NCBI GenBank assembly: GCA_029945625.1 | Contig: JAQSCW010000010.1 | Coordinates: 1-64,000 of the forward strand | Direction of reading: 5' to 3' | From: a bacterium | Lineage (GTDB): Bacteria > Bacteroidota > Bacteroidia > B-17B0 > Aurantibacillaceae | DNA length: 64,000 nucleotides | Part shown: positions 54,298 to 63,825 of the stretch, piece by piece | Position numbering within the stretch: the first letter of the stretch is position 1 | Layout: each line of letters starts with the position of its first letter | Position numbers and translations under genes: made by a program | The notes under the pieces: model-generated | The model's database searches: none | Told to the model about the DNA's origin: nothing | The model's input: the letters and a program-made list of their open reading frames with translations, nothing else

Positions 54298-57048
54298 ATG
54301 TTTCGCCGCTGCGCCCGTTTTCTATTTTTGTTTTGTTTGACCTTTTTATTTTTGTTCAAGGCAAACGCTACGCATAACCGTGCAGGCGAGATCACCTACA
54401 AACGCATTGATCCATTTTTCGGAGTGGTGGGCGGTGTTACGGTTCCTGTATACAACTACCTCATCATTGTGACCAAGTACACCAACGATGGTTCTCAAAT
54501 TGCCGACCGCTGCGTAGATACCATCTATTTTGGTGATGGTCAGCGGGGAATTGCTGCACGAATTAACGGAAGCGCGTGCGGCAGCTGCCTCCCCATCGGG
54601 ACTCAAACAGTGGGGTGCGGAGTTTTGCTCAATACCGGCGACCCTAACTACAGAGTTAAATTAAATACCTATACCCTCACTCATACTTACCCCGGCGCAG
54701 GCACCTATATTATCAGAACCCTTGACCCCAACAGAAATGCTGATGTAGAGAACATTCCTAATTCTGTTAATTTGCCGTTTTATATAGAATCGCAACTTGT
54801 TATTGATAATTTTACAGGAGCAAATACGTCTCCGGTTTTTTCATTTCCCCCTATTGATAAAGCTTGTCTGGGAATCTGTTTCGAACACAATCCTGGAGCA
54901 TATGATCCCGACGGCGATAGTTTAAGTTTTGAAATTACCACCTCCAGAGGGGCAAACGGCCAAACCGTGCAGGGCTATTTTTACCCCGCCAGTCCACCTG
55001 ATTTCGGAATAAACTCACGCACAGGTTTGGTCACCTGGTGTAGCCCGGCAAAAACAGCAGAATACAACATTGCATTTATCGTGAGGGAATGGCGTAAGAA
55101 CACGAGCGGAACGTATAAACAAATTGGATATGTATTAAGAGACATGCAGGTTATTGTAAACCCTTGTCCGAATGCGCATCCGCCACAAATAGCGGCCATG
55201 GCGGCAATTTGCGTGGAAGCAGGTAAACAAGTAAACCAAACCCTTACCATCTCCGATCAAGATAATGGCTCGGTGACCGTGGCGGGTGGTGGAGGTGCTT
55301 TTTCCTGTATAAGTCCCATTGCCACAGTGAGCCCCACTATTGGTGTCACCTCCACAGCAAATGGGTTCACCTTTAACAGTTTTTTTAAGTGGCAAACCAC
55401 CTGTGACCATATCAGGAGTCAGGAATATCTTACCACGTTTAAGGCTCAGGATAATGGGTCTCCGGTAAAACTGGTGACTTTCCAGTCGTTAAGCATTAAA
55501 GTTGTTCCCCCTTCTGTAAAAAACGTAACTGCCACCCCACTCGGGAGCGCTATTAAAGTAACCTGGTCGCCCAGCACCTGCAATCCTACATCGAATAAAT
55601 TGTTGGCTTATAAAATCTATCGCAAAGAAGGTTGCGTTTTATATGTTGCGCCTCCATGCGTAACAGGCTTACCTGCCGGAAGTGGCTTTGAACTATTGGG
55701 TCAAACAACTTCTTCGCAATATTCGTTTATTGACGACAACAAAGGTGATGGTTTAATTGTGGGAAAAAACTACAGTTACGTGGTAGTGGCTGAATACGAA
55801 GATGGTATTCAAACATTCGGAAGTTCGCAAGTTTGCGCCGAATTAAAACGAGATGTTCCCATACTATTGAATGCAGACGTTTTGTCAACCTCAAGCAGTT
55901 CGGGTTCAGTTCAAATTAAGTGGGCTCTGCCTTTAACCACAGCGGGAAATCTTGATCTCACAAAGTTTAAAGGACCCTACCGCTTCGAACTAAAACACCG
56001 TACAAGTTCTGCAAGTTCTTATTCCATTGTGTTTTCAACAACAAAAACAATCTTTGCAGATCTGGACACGCAATATGTTCAAACGACACTTAATACTGTT
56101 GACAAAGGACACGAGTATATTATCGATTTTTATTCTGATACCACATTTATTGGTTCGTCACAAAGAGCAACCTGCATATTTTTGATCACAACTCCCTCCG
56201 ACCGCAGGGTAGATCTGCAATGGGCTTCCAGGACTCCATGGAATAACTATAAATATACGGTCTTAAGAAAATCCCCGGGCACCAATACTTTTGTAGCAAT
56301 TGGCACTACTTCTGCCACTGTTTTTAGTGACCGACAAAATGTACTCAATGGAGAATCCTATTGTTATTTTATACGTAGTGCGGGGGCCTATTCCGACTCA
56401 ACCATCTTTCACCCTCTGATCAATAATTCCCAGGAATCATGTGCAACCGCAAAAGATCTTACGCCTCCTGTTACCCCTACTCTTACAATGGACGCGAATT
56501 GCCCTTCGGGCCTCATAGAGCTCTCGTGGACCGACATATCCCCACTAAGTGATGACGTCGATTATTATCTGATATTTTTTAAACCTACTGTTAACGAGCC
56601 TTACGTACAAAAAGATAAAATTAAGGGGTCTCTTTCACTTATTATTAGTCCAACACCCGAAGGGCTTCGGCCTATCCCCGGCTGTTACGCAATCAAAGCG
56701 GTGGATATCAATAATAATATCGGTGAATTGGGTCCCGATTTTTGTGTTGATAATTGCCCTGAATTCGAATTGCCAAATATTTTCAGTCCTAATGGAGACA
56801 GCATCAACGATCACTTTAAGGCGGTAAAAGTTTTTCAAATAAAACTGATCGATCTCACCGTAACTGATCGCTGGGGGAATTTGGTTTACAAGACCGACGA
56901 TCCCTATTTTAAATGGAATGGAATTAGTCAAATCACAAAACAACCTGTGAGCGAAGGAACTTTCTTCTATGTGTGCGATGTGTATGAACCACGACTTAAA
57001 GGCACCGTGAAAAGGACGCTGCACGGGTATGTACAGGTAGTTAGGTAG
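54298..57048 (+). CDS. Gliding motility-associated C-terminal domain (T9SS type B) protein
   Basis: 916-residue secreted protein. An unusually hydrophobic signal peptide (about 1-24, ending ANA) is followed by a THNRAGEITYKRIDP segment seen at the N-terminus of many large gliding-type adhesins. PKD/cadherin-like and FN3-like modules fill the middle (about 190-790; for example APLGSAIKVTW-type strands and repeated WALPLTTAGN/WTDISPLSDDV starts). The last 85 residues (LPNIFSPNGDSINDHFK to HGYVQVVR) are a type B sorting domain. It probably acts as a surface or adhesive protein. Co-transcribed with the preceding type A cargo gene. Confidence 0.88.
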   Translation: MFRRCARFLFLFCLTFLFLFKANATHNRAGEITYKRIDPFFGVVGGVTVPVYNYLIIVTKYTNDGSQIADRCVDTIYFGDGQRGIAARINGSACGSCLPIGTQTVGCGVLLNTGDPNYRVKLNTYTLTHTYPGAGTYIIRTLDPNRNADVENIPNSVNLPFYIESQLVIDNFTGANTSPVFSFPPIDKACLGICFEHNPGAYDPDGDSLSFEITTSRGANGQTVQGYFYPASPPDFGINSRTGLVTWCSPAKTAEYNIAFIVREWRKNTSGTYKQIGYVLRDMQVIVNPCPNAHPPQIAAMAAICVEAGKQVNQTLTISDQDNGSVTVAGGGGAFSCISPIATVSPTIGVTSTANGFTFNSFFKWQTTCDHIRSQEYLTTFKAQDNGSPVKLVTFQSLSIKVVPPSVKNVTATPLGSAIKVTWSPSTCNPTSNKLLAYKIYRKEGCVLYVAPPCVTGLPAGSGFELLGQTTSSQYSFIDDNKGDGLIVGKNYSYVVVAEYEDGIQTFGSSQVCAELKRDVPILLNADVLSTSSSSGSVQIKWALPLTTAGNLDLTKFKGPYRFELKHRTSSASSYSIVFSTTKTIFADLDTQYVQTTLNTVDKGHEYIIDFYSDTTFIGSSQRATCIFLITTPSDRRVDLQWASRTPWNNYKYTVLRKSPGTNTFVAIGTTSATVFSDRQNVLNGESYCYFIRSAGAYSDSTIFHPLINNSQESCATAKDLTPPVTPTLTMDANCPSGLIELSWTDISPLSDDVDYYLIFFKPTVNEPYVQKDKIKGSLSLIISPTPEGLRPIPGCYAIKAVDINNNIGELGPDFCVDNCPEFELPNIFSPNGDSINDHFKAVKVFQIKLIDLTVTDRWGNLVYKTDDPYFKWNGISQITKQPVSEGTFFYVCDVYEPRLKGTVKRTLHGYVQVVR

Positions 57049-57072
57049 TGCATTTTATATTTCAACAATTTT

Positions 57073-58263
57073 ATGAAACTTTACAAAAACCTGGTTAATT
57101 CAATTGCATTAACCCTTCAGGAGATTTTTACCAAAAACCGGTATGCAGACAAAGCACTCGAAAAGCTATTTAAACAAAACCCTCAGTGGGGCAGTAGAGA
57201 TCGACGATTTGTGGCCGAAGGCGTTTACGATGTGGTACGCAATTTCCGACTCTACAGCACGCTCGCGGAGTCAAAAAATAATTTCTGGTTCATAACGGCT
57301 GTGTGGTTGGTTGTTAAAGAAATTCCACTTCCCGAATGGCCTGAATTCAAACATGTGAATCCCGATTTTATTCGTGGTTCCGCGGAAAAATTGAAGGACT
57401 CGCTCCCCACCTATCAATCATACCCCGACTGGCTTTGGGAATACGGAGTTGCAGAATTAGGCCGCGAAATCTGGGAGCGCGAAGCCCTGGCACTAAATGA
57501 GCAAGCCCCAGTCTTTTTGCGCGCCAATACATTAAAAACAAGTCGTGAGAAACTCGCTGAAAGTTTCAAAAACGATAAGATCGAAACTAGTGCGATACCG
57601 GGGGTTCTAGATGGGCTGCAACTCAGCAAGCGAGAGAACGTTTTCCGAAGTAAATTATTCAAAGAAGGTGGGTTTGAAGTACAAGACGCGGGATCACAGC
57701 TCATCAGTGTTTTTCTTGCGCCTAACCCTAACGACGTGGTGATTGACGCCTGCGCCGGTGCCGGCGGTAAAAGCCTTCATCTTGCGGCGCTTATGAAGAA
57801 TAAGGGGAAGATCATCAGTTTGGATGTGGAGGCTTGGAAGCTTGAAGAACTTAAGAAAAGGGCTAAACGAGCCGGCGCTTTCAATATCGAAACGCGGTTA
57901 ATTGAAGGCAAACAAACCATTAACTCATTGGCGGGTAAGGCCGATAAACTGCTCCTCGATGTGCCCTGCAGTGGTATGGGAGTATTGAAGCGAAATCCGG
58001 ATGCCAAATGGAAATTGAGTGCCGAAGTAATGGAAAGAACAAAACAACTGCAAAAAGAAATTATTTCCGACTATTCCAACATGGTAAAAATAAATGGAAA
58101 AATGATGTACAGCACCTGCAGTATTTTTCCCGGTGAAAACCAATTGCAAGTCCGTAATTTTCTATCAACAAATCACAACTTTCAACTTCTGGAAGACAAA
58201 ACCCTTTTTCCGAGTGAGGGTTTCGATGGTTTTTACATGGCCTTGTTGCAAAGAACAAGCTAA
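57073..58263 (+). CDS. RsmB/NOP-type RNA m5C methyltransferase
   Basis: 396-residue SAM-dependent enzyme. The C-terminal catalytic domain has the SAM-binding DACAGAGGKSLHLA near residue 225, and the two catalytic cysteines: C299 in DVPCSGMG and C349 in YSTCSI. An N-terminal helical domain (about 1-140; SRDRRFVAEGVYDVVR) corresponds to the NusB-like half of RsmB-type proteins, which modify 16S rRNA. Exact target cytosine is not predictable. It follows the type B cargo gene by 24 bases and could be on the same transcript. Confidence 0.9.
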   Translation: MKLYKNLVNSIALTLQEIFTKNRYADKALEKLFKQNPQWGSRDRRFVAEGVYDVVRNFRLYSTLAESKNNFWFITAVWLVVKEIPLPEWPEFKHVNPDFIRGSAEKLKDSLPTYQSYPDWLWEYGVAELGREIWEREALALNEQAPVFLRANTLKTSREKLAESFKNDKIETSAIPGVLDGLQLSKRENVFRSKLFKEGGFEVQDAGSQLISVFLAPNPNDVVIDACAGAGGKSLHLAALMKNKGKIISLDVEAWKLEELKKRAKRAGAFNIETRLIEGKQTINSLAGKADKLLLDVPCSGMGVLKRNPDAKWKLSAEVMERTKQLQKEIISDYSNMVKINGKMMYSTCSIFPGENQLQVRNFLSTNHNFQLLEDKTLFPSEGFDGFYMALLQRTS

Positions 58264-58348
58264 ACTTTGGTGTGGCACGCAGAACAAAGTCATACACCAA
58301 CGCGCTTCTGCTTTTGCAACCAATCCGGTTCATAACCTCTCATTTTTT

Positions 58349-58380
58349 TTTCGATAGTGTCATCAATAGAATTAAATTTG
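58349..58380 (+). promoter_or_regulatory. Promoter of the secreted rhodanese gene
   Basis: TTTC at 58349-58352, a 20-base spacer and TAAATTTG at 58373-58380. Start of transcription near 58386 leaves about 12 bases before the ATG at 58398. Confidence 0.55.
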
Positions 58381-58397
58381 TGTAAATATTAGAACCA

Positions 58398-58781
58398 ATG
58401 AAACGATTTCTGACATTACTATTTTTCACCTCCTGTTTTATTGCCCCGGCCCAAACCGCATTAAGGAACGTTGACGCGCTTACATTCAAAAAGTACATTG
58501 ACGAACAGAAATCCATTTTAATAGATTTGAGAACAGATGATGAACTCTCTAAAAAGGGAATGATAAAGGGCGCGAAACAAATTGACTTTTTCGCCAAAGA
58601 TGCAGAATCGCAAATTGCAAAATTAGACAAGAAGAAAACATATCTGATTTATTGTGCTGGCGGTGGTCGTAGTGGTGATTGCGCTGAGCTTATGCAAAAA
58701 CTGGGATTTAAAGAGGTTGTCAATCTCGAAAAAGGATTTGATGACTGGAAGCGCAAGGGATTGGAGGTAGTTGCAAAATAA
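58398..58781 (+). CDS. Secreted rhodanese-like protein
   Basis: 127-residue single-domain rhodanese with a signal peptide (MKRFLTLLFFTSCFIAPAQ), so it works in the periplasm. The active-site loop is YCAGGGRSG with C86, a CxxxxR-type loop compatible with persulfide transfer. The closing KEVVNLEKGFDDWKRKG is typical of the family. There is no adjacent sulfur-metabolism gene except cysQ downstream at 152 bases, a link that may be coincidental. Confidence 0.9.
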   Translation: MKRFLTLLFFTSCFIAPAQTALRNVDALTFKKYIDEQKSILIDLRTDDELSKKGMIKGAKQIDFFAKDAESQIAKLDKKKTYLIYCAGGGRSGDCAELMQKLGFKEVVNLEKGFDDWKRKGLEVVAK

Positions 58782-58933
58782 GTTGATCTTTTTTGGGTCG
58801 GCATTTATAGAATTTGGAACTGTTCTCGTACCTCCTTTTTATTTCGCCTTGTTTTCCGCATCTAAAGGGGTCTGACGCCAAAATTACTTAAAATAGACCA
58901 TTGAAAGTTAAGCACTGTTAGACGCTCGTATTA

Positions 58934-59758
58934 ATGAACAATAAACAACTTCTAGAACTCGCAGTGCATGCCGCATTTAAGGCCGGTGAAGAAATATTAA
59001 AAATTTATGCTACCGATTTTTATGTGGAAACAAAATCAGATAACACACCTGTTACGCTTGCTGACCGAACTTCGGGGCGCACCATTGCAAAAATACTTGC
59101 CGAATCAACTATTCCAATCATCAGTGAAGAGGAGGAAGTAATGGCTTTTCACATACGAAAAGATTGGCCGAGAGTTTGGATCGTGGACCCGCTCGACGGA
59201 ACCAAAGAATATGTGAAAAGAAACGGTGAATTTGCAGTGAACATTGCACTTGTTGAACACGGCAAACCCATAATTGGCGTTATATATGCTCCCGTACTAC
59301 AGGATCTGTATTTTGGCTGCCATCACCTGGGGAGTTATAGAATCAATCGCAGTGAAATTGCGGGCGATGCAAATCCAACGGCAGATGCTCTCTTTGACTT
59401 GGCAGTTAGATTGCCTTCACAAAAAGTGCCCGCCACTTATACAATGATAGCCAGCCGCTCTCACATTAGCCGCGAAATTTACGTGCACATTGAAGATCTA
59501 AAGAAAATTTATGATGTAGTGAATGTGATTAGTGTGGGAAGCAGTATTAAACAATGCTGGGTGGCGGAAGGTAGGGCGCACGAATACCCGAGGTATGGGC
59601 CTACCATGGAATGGGATACTGCGGCAGGCCAATGTATTTTGGAGGAATCAGGAAACCAACTTATTGATTTGAATACCGAATTGCCAATGGTGTATAATCG
59701 TGAAAACATGCGAAATTCGTATTTCATTGCCAAAAATAGTTTTCGAAATACCCTTTGA
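58934..59758 (+). CDS. cysQ: 3'(2'),5'-bisphosphate nucleotidase
   Basis: 274-residue magnesium-dependent, lithium-sensitive phosphatase of the inositol monophosphatase superfamily, which hydrolyses PAP to AMP during sulfate assimilation. The metal-binding motifs are EEEEV near residue 66 (in ISEEEEVM), DPLDGTKEY near 91 and WDTAAGQCILEESG near 225. Cytoplasmic, no signal peptide. Convergent with the following hypothetical gene (seven bases between stops). Confidence 0.95.
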   Translation: MNNKQLLELAVHAAFKAGEEILKIYATDFYVETKSDNTPVTLADRTSGRTIAKILAESTIPIISEEEEVMAFHIRKDWPRVWIVDPLDGTKEYVKRNGEFAVNIALVEHGKPIIGVIYAPVLQDLYFGCHHLGSYRINRSEIAGDANPTADALFDLAVRLPSQKVPATYTMIASRSHISREIYVHIEDLKKIYDVVNVISVGSSIKQCWVAEGRAHEYPRYGPTMEWDTAAGQCILEESGNQLIDLNTELPMVYNRENMRNSYFIAKNSFRNTL

Positions 59759-59765
59759 ATGCCAT

Positions 59766-60317
59766 CTACATTGAAGTTCTTATCAATTTCGAAATCACAT
59801 ACTGCCCATCAATCACCAATTGTTTAAAGTTCTTTTTTCGTTTGATGATCAGTTGATTGGTGGTATACTTATTAATTTCAAAATCAAACTCAATAGCTTC
59901 TCTTCCTTTTTTTTCTAAAGCCAAAAAAACATTGAGCTCCCTCTCATTCGGTTGAAGGGAAGCAACTTGTTTAAACGCCCAATAAGCCTTTTCTCTGATT
60001 TTAAGTCCCGAGAACTTCCTGTTCGGAAATGCATTGAGCGAGGAGGTGTAATAATTCATCGCGATAAAATTTTCTCTTTTAATAAGAACATATTTTTCGG
60101 TGATGGAGTATTTTTGCGGCGTCCCGCTGAGTGTTTGACCCGAGGCGGTGTTCAGTTGCTGAATAGCCTCTTCCACGTGGCATTGATAAAACACCACCGA
60201 ATCGCCGATGGGCAGGTTGTACAATAAACTGGAAGGAGGGATGGTGCCGGCAGGGCTTTCCTGTGAATGGATTACAATACTAATTCCAAGAAAGAAGAAA
60301 AAAAATGTTTTGCTCAT
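59766..60317 (-). CDS. Hypothetical secreted protein
   Basis: 183-residue protein with a strongly hydrophobic, phenylalanine-rich signal peptide (MSKTFFFFFLGISIVIHS). The mature part has a strand-rich N-terminal half (SVVFYQCHVEEAIQQL), a helical middle (LKIREKAYWAFKQVASL) and a basic C-terminus (NQLIIKRKKNFKQLVIDGQ). No family recognised. It is on the same strand as the next hypothetical, 34 bases from its stop, and the two may form a pair. Confidence 0.72.
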   Translation of the reverse strand: MSKTFFFFFLGISIVIHSQESPAGTIPPSSLLYNLPIGDSVVFYQCHVEEAIQQLNTASGQTLSGTPQKYSITEKYVLIKRENFIAMNYYTSSLNAFPNRKFSGLKIREKAYWAFKQVASLQPNERELNVFLALEKKGREAIEFDFEINKYTTNQLIIKRKKNFKQLVIDGQYVISKLIRTSM

Positions 60318-60351
60318 GATGTATTTGTTTCTTATGAGTTCTCGGTTCCTA

Positions 60352-61005
60352 TTATTTACTCACACCAATATTTGCCGATTCGGGGTAATATTGATGAAAA
60401 ATGGCGTATAGGCCATAACCCGCAATTAGTCCAATTGTTCCCCCCAATAAGGATCTTGTTTTTAATTTCTGCCGCGCTACGCGTTCATATCCCAAAATAT
60501 AGACTTCGCTTTTCAAATAAGCCACATTGCTCACCGTACTATGTTTAATCTTAATCTTTGGGATTCCGCTCAATGCCATAAACCCATAAGGCGCAATAGG
60601 AGCCCAAAATGTGCCTGTCATTCCCCCTAACAGTCCCACAAGAGCAGCGCCATAAAGCGCACCCTTTGCTTTGAATCCCTTTCGCGCATCTCTTTCTCCT
60701 TTCATAAACATCCACATTTCATTTTGCGTAAACCAGTTATTGATGGTAGAATCTTGAAAATAATAGTAGCGTTTGAAACCGTTTGAAAATTTCACCATGT
60801 ACAATTGGTCCCATTCATACTGTAAGCGTTTGTCCGGCTTTTCAATGTCGGAGGCGTTTAGTATGCCGGGCAGTGTGTCAATTACCTTTGCTGCGATTTG
60901 ATGACCATTCATCAAGAAGATAGAGTCCTGAAATTTTGTTTGGGTATAGCCTAAATTTGAAGACACAAGTAATCCCGTTAGAATTATGAGTTTTAATGGC
61001 TTCAA
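60352..61005 (-). CDS. Hypothetical membrane-associated protein
   Basis: 217-residue protein starting at a TTG (61005; MKPLKLIILTGLLVSSNLGYTQ is a clean signal peptide). The exported domain (about 25-110; DSIFLMNGHQIAAKVIDTLPG and LYMVKFSNGFKRYYY) resembles the small beta-domains that open many uncharacterised Bacteroidota proteins. Two hydrophobic glycine-rich segments follow (about 112-145 and 188-205). No known function. Lies between mqnC (31 bases) and the other hypothetical on the same strand, so may be expressed with mqnC. Confidence 0.75.
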   Translation of the reverse strand: MKPLKLIILTGLLVSSNLGYTQTKFQDSIFLMNGHQIAAKVIDTLPGILNASDIEKPDKRLQYEWDQLYMVKFSNGFKRYYYFQDSTINNWFTQNEMWMFMKGERDARKGFKAKGALYGAALVGLLGGMTGTFWAPIAPYGFMALSGIPKIKIKHSTVSNVAYLKSEVYILGYERVARQKLKTRSLLGGTIGLIAGYGLYAIFHQYYPESANIGVSK

Positions 61006-61036
61006 AGGCTAAGATTGTTACTGTAAGATTGAATGT

Positions 61037-62164
61037 CTAATACACAATTACCTGTTCTTCAATGGTGGCTGGAATGTCTCTGTAGTCATATTGTTGGTTC
61101 CGAAGTTGCGGTTCAAATCCCGCATCTCTGATACTCTCCTGAATCTGTTTATAGGTAAAGCGGTGAGGGGCGCCTGCTGCACTTACCACATTCTCTTCTA
61201 TCATAATGCTTCCAAAGTCGTTTGCGCCGGCGTGCAGACAAATTTGCGCAGTTGCTTTGCCAACCGTAAGCCAGCTGGCCTGGATGTTCTCAATATTTGG
61301 AAGCATGATCCTGCAAAGAGCCAACATACGTATGTACTCATCGGAAGACACGTTATTTTTTATTCCCTTTAACCTGTTTAGTAAAGTCCCATCATCCTGA
61401 AACGGCCATGGAATAAATGCCAAGAAGCCTTTTGCATGGGCAGGTTTCTGAGCCTGCACTTCCCGCAACCACACCAAATGTTCAAAACGTTCATAAATGG
61501 TTTCAACATGCCCAAACATCATGGTGGCGCTGGTAGTGATGTTAAGTTGATGGGCCGCCTTCATCACTTCAAGCCACTCTCTGCCTGTACATTTGCCTTT
61601 GCTTATCAGGCGCCTAACCCGATCGTTCAAAATCTCGGCCCCTGCCCCGGGTAAACTATCTAAGCCGGCATCCACGAGGGCTTTTAGTACTTCCGTGTGT
61701 GTGCTTTTTTCCAGTTTGGTGATGTGCGCGATTTCGGGCGGACCCAGGGCATGCAGTTTCAGGTTGGGGTAAAGAGCTTTAAGTTCCTTAAATAAATTCA
61801 CATAATATGACAATCCCAAATCAGGATGATGTCCGCCTTGCAGAAGAAGTTGTTCTCCGCCATATTTAAACGTTTCCTCAATTTTTACTTTATAGGAATC
61901 GATGCTGGTTATGTATGCCTCGCTATGCCCGGGAATTCGATAGAAATTGCAGAACTTACAATTGGCGATGCACACATTGGTGGTGTTGAGATTTCGGTCA
62001 ATGATCCAAGTCACTTTATTGGAATTCTTTTTCTTGATCTTTCGCAATTCATTTGCTACAAAAATGAGCTCGGCACTAGGAGCATGTTCAAATAGAAAAA
62101 CACCCTCTTCAATGGTTAAGAAATCGAATTTTAGAGCGCGGCTTAATAAGGAGTCAATCGTCAT
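61037..62164 (-). CDS. mqnC: Cyclic dehypoxanthinyl futalosine synthase
   Basis: 375-residue radical SAM enzyme of the futalosine route to menaquinone. It cyclises dehypoxanthinyl futalosine. The cluster motif is C65-x3-C69-x2-C72 (NVCIANCKFC). Family blocks LLQGGHHPDLGL, SLPGAGAEILNDRVR, MFGHVETIYERFEH and AGANDFGSIMIEENVVSAAGA are all present; the last separates MqnC from MqnE. The other pathway genes are outside the window. A -7 box TAACTTTG lies on the minus strand at 62188-62181, 17 bases before the ATG. Confidence 0.95.
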   Translation of the reverse strand: MTIDSLLSRALKFDFLTIEEGVFLFEHAPSAELIFVANELRKIKKKNSNKVTWIIDRNLNTTNVCIANCKFCNFYRIPGHSEAYITSIDSYKVKIEETFKYGGEQLLLQGGHHPDLGLSYYVNLFKELKALYPNLKLHALGPPEIAHITKLEKSTHTEVLKALVDAGLDSLPGAGAEILNDRVRRLISKGKCTGREWLEVMKAAHQLNITTSATMMFGHVETIYERFEHLVWLREVQAQKPAHAKGFLAFIPWPFQDDGTLLNRLKGIKNNVSSDEYIRMLALCRIMLPNIENIQASWLTVGKATAQICLHAGANDFGSIMIEENVVSAAGAPHRFTYKQIQESIRDAGFEPQLRNQQYDYRDIPATIEEQVIVY

Positions 62165-62180
62165 GTGTAGGAATAAGCTA

Positions 62181-62188
62181 CAAAGTTA
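62181..62188 (-). promoter_or_regulatory. mqnC -7 box
   Basis: TAACTTTG on the minus strand fits TAnnTTTG, implying a leader of about a dozen bases before the mqnC ATG. No good -33 element at standard distance. Confidence 0.45.
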
Positions 62189-62373
62189 CCAAAATACTGT
62201 TTTAAAGGCATTAAAAAGCAAAAAAACCCGTGCTTGGGGTCCGGCTCGGTGTTAGGATGAATGGGAATGAGCCGCTATTTGGTCCTTTTGGGAACCTCAG
62301 CGAATGGCCCTCTTCATTGACTTTGTGTCGTGCTTCTGAACAAAAAGCCGGGGGAGTTACACCAAACGCCCAG

Positions 62374-62745
62374 TTAAATTGATTTCTGTTCCAGTTCTTC
62401 TATTCTTATTCGCTCCCTTCTGGGAAGCGAATTAACCACCAGCCTGTAAGAATCATCGATCCAAGATTGTAGTAATTTTCTAGAAACGGTACCATCGATT
62501 AGGATTGTATTCCAATGGTTCTTGTTCATGTGATAACCCGGAACTACCGAAGAATGGCTCTCTCGGAGCTGAAGGGCGCGGGATGGTTCGCACTTTGCGT
62601 TAAACTGCAAAGGGGCCGAATCCAAACTCACTAATAGAAATATTTTTCCACACACTTTAAAAACCAGCGTTGCCTCGTCAAATGGAAAACTCTCCTCCGT
62701 CATCGCCTTTTTAATACAATATTCTCTGATTTCCTCAGCATTCAT
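62374..62745 (-). CDS. MmcQ/YjbR family protein
   Basis: 123-residue protein from the ATG at 62745 (MNAEEIREYCIKK). The pattern TEESFPFDEATLVFKVCGKIFLL, then VVPGYHMNKNHWNTILIDG and the C-terminal SYRLVVNSLPRRER is the standard YjbR (double-wing) family layout. Members are proposed DNA-binding proteins, without clear demonstration. It is divergent from exbB, with 219 bases between the starts. Confidence 0.92.
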   Translation of the reverse strand: MNAEEIREYCIKKAMTEESFPFDEATLVFKVCGKIFLLVSLDSAPLQFNAKCEPSRALQLRESHSSVVPGYHMNKNHWNTILIDGTVSRKLLQSWIDDSYRLVVNSLPRRERIRIEELEQKSI

Positions 62746-62906
62746 CCGTAACAATTTCTTAATATTGCCCCAAATATCTTCAATTATTAGCCACTTGTAA
62801 AACTTCCCCCTTATTTATTCCAAATCTTTGAAATATTTGCCCACAATGCGACGTTAAAACAACTAAAATACTTTGAAAATTGATTTTTTTTCAAGACAAT
62901 TTTAGT

Positions 62907-62914
62907 TAAGTTTG
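62907..62914 (+). promoter_or_regulatory. exbB -7 box
   Basis: TAAGTTTG fits TAnnTTTG; transcription would start near 62920, leaving a leader of about 45 bases. A TTG at 62880-62882 is the closest -33 candidate but with a long spacer (24 bases). Confidence 0.4.
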
Positions 62915-62964
62915 GCGTTCTAAATTTTTACAACTATTTCTTAATTCACAAAATAAAAACAAAC

Positions 62965-63768
62965 ATGAGCACAAAAAAAACATCGGGAGGTTTCCCACTA
63001 ATTGTTTCAGCACTGGCCATCTTAATTTGTATTGGTATCGGCGTTTTCATTTACTTAGGTATTTTAGGGGCGGCATCCAATTTTGAAGGCGGAGATCCGG
63101 ATAAAGGGCATCCCCACAACATTTTAGGAACCATGTATAAAGGTGGTTTTATTGTGCCAATTCTCATAGGCTTTTTATTGACCGTGTTTACTTTTGCCAT
63201 TGAGCGCTTCATTACAATTATGAAAGCCAGCGGCAAAGGTCAAACCGATAAATTTGTGTCTCGTGTTAAAACACTTATCTCAACACATGACTTTGACGGC
63301 GCAATTACTGAGTGTGACAAACAAAAAGGTTCATTGGCAAATGTGGTGCATGAGGGGATTTTGAAATACCGTTTTGTTCAAGGTGATACCTCCATGGATA
63401 AAGAGGGAAAAGTTCATGCTATTCAAAAAGCACTGGAAGAAGCCACGGCGCTGGAGTTGCCCATGTTGTCTAAAAACATGGTGGTGATTTCAACTATGGC
63501 ATCAATTGGAACGTTGGCCGGTTTAATTGGAACGGTTGTGGGGATGATCCGTGCGTTTGCAGCATTATCTGCCGCTGGCGCCCCTGACACATCAGCTCTG
63601 GCAACAGGTATCTCCGAAGCACTTGTAAACACGTTAGTGGGAATTTTAACCTCAGCGTTTGCAATTATTTTCTACAATTATTTCAGCAACCGTATCGACC
63701 AGATCACCTACGCGATGGACGAAGCGGGATTCTCCATCATTCAGGAATTTCAGGCTACCGGAAAATAG
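62965..63768 (+). CDS. exbB: MotA/TolQ/ExbB proton channel family protein
   Basis: 267-residue inner membrane protein that uses the proton gradient to drive TonB-type transport. Three transmembrane segments are visible (about 9-32, 55-77 and a long one at 170-225 with IGTLAGLIGTVVGMIRAFAAL and LVNTLVGILTSAFAIIFYNYF). The GT-LAGLIGTVxGM motif is the family hallmark. The longer N-terminal region with an extra helix is usual in Bacteroidota. It is followed by an ExbD gene whose start is 58 bases downstream. Confidence 0.92.
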   Translation: MSTKKTSGGFPLIVSALAILICIGIGVFIYLGILGAASNFEGGDPDKGHPHNILGTMYKGGFIVPILIGFLLTVFTFAIERFITIMKASGKGQTDKFVSRVKTLISTHDFDGAITECDKQKGSLANVVHEGILKYRFVQGDTSMDKEGKVHAIQKALEEATALELPMLSKNMVVISTMASIGTLAGLIGTVVGMIRAFAALSAAGAPDTSALATGISEALVNTLVGILTSAFAIIFYNYFSNRIDQITYAMDEAGFSIIQEFQATGK

Positions 63769-63825
63769 CGGAATTCAAATTATGGAAATTCAACAAAGTA
63801 TTCATCTGAATTAAAAAGAACTGAA

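Noticed and set aside
54298-57048. Adhesin repeats as a CRISPR-like or tandem DNA repeat array
   Set aside because: The modules are similar at protein-fold level only; no direct DNA repeats with regular spacing are visible.
61100-61125. tRNA T-loop-like GGTTCAAATCCC
   Set aside because: Lies inside the mqnC coding sequence (reverse strand) and no acceptor stem or anticodon arm surrounds it.
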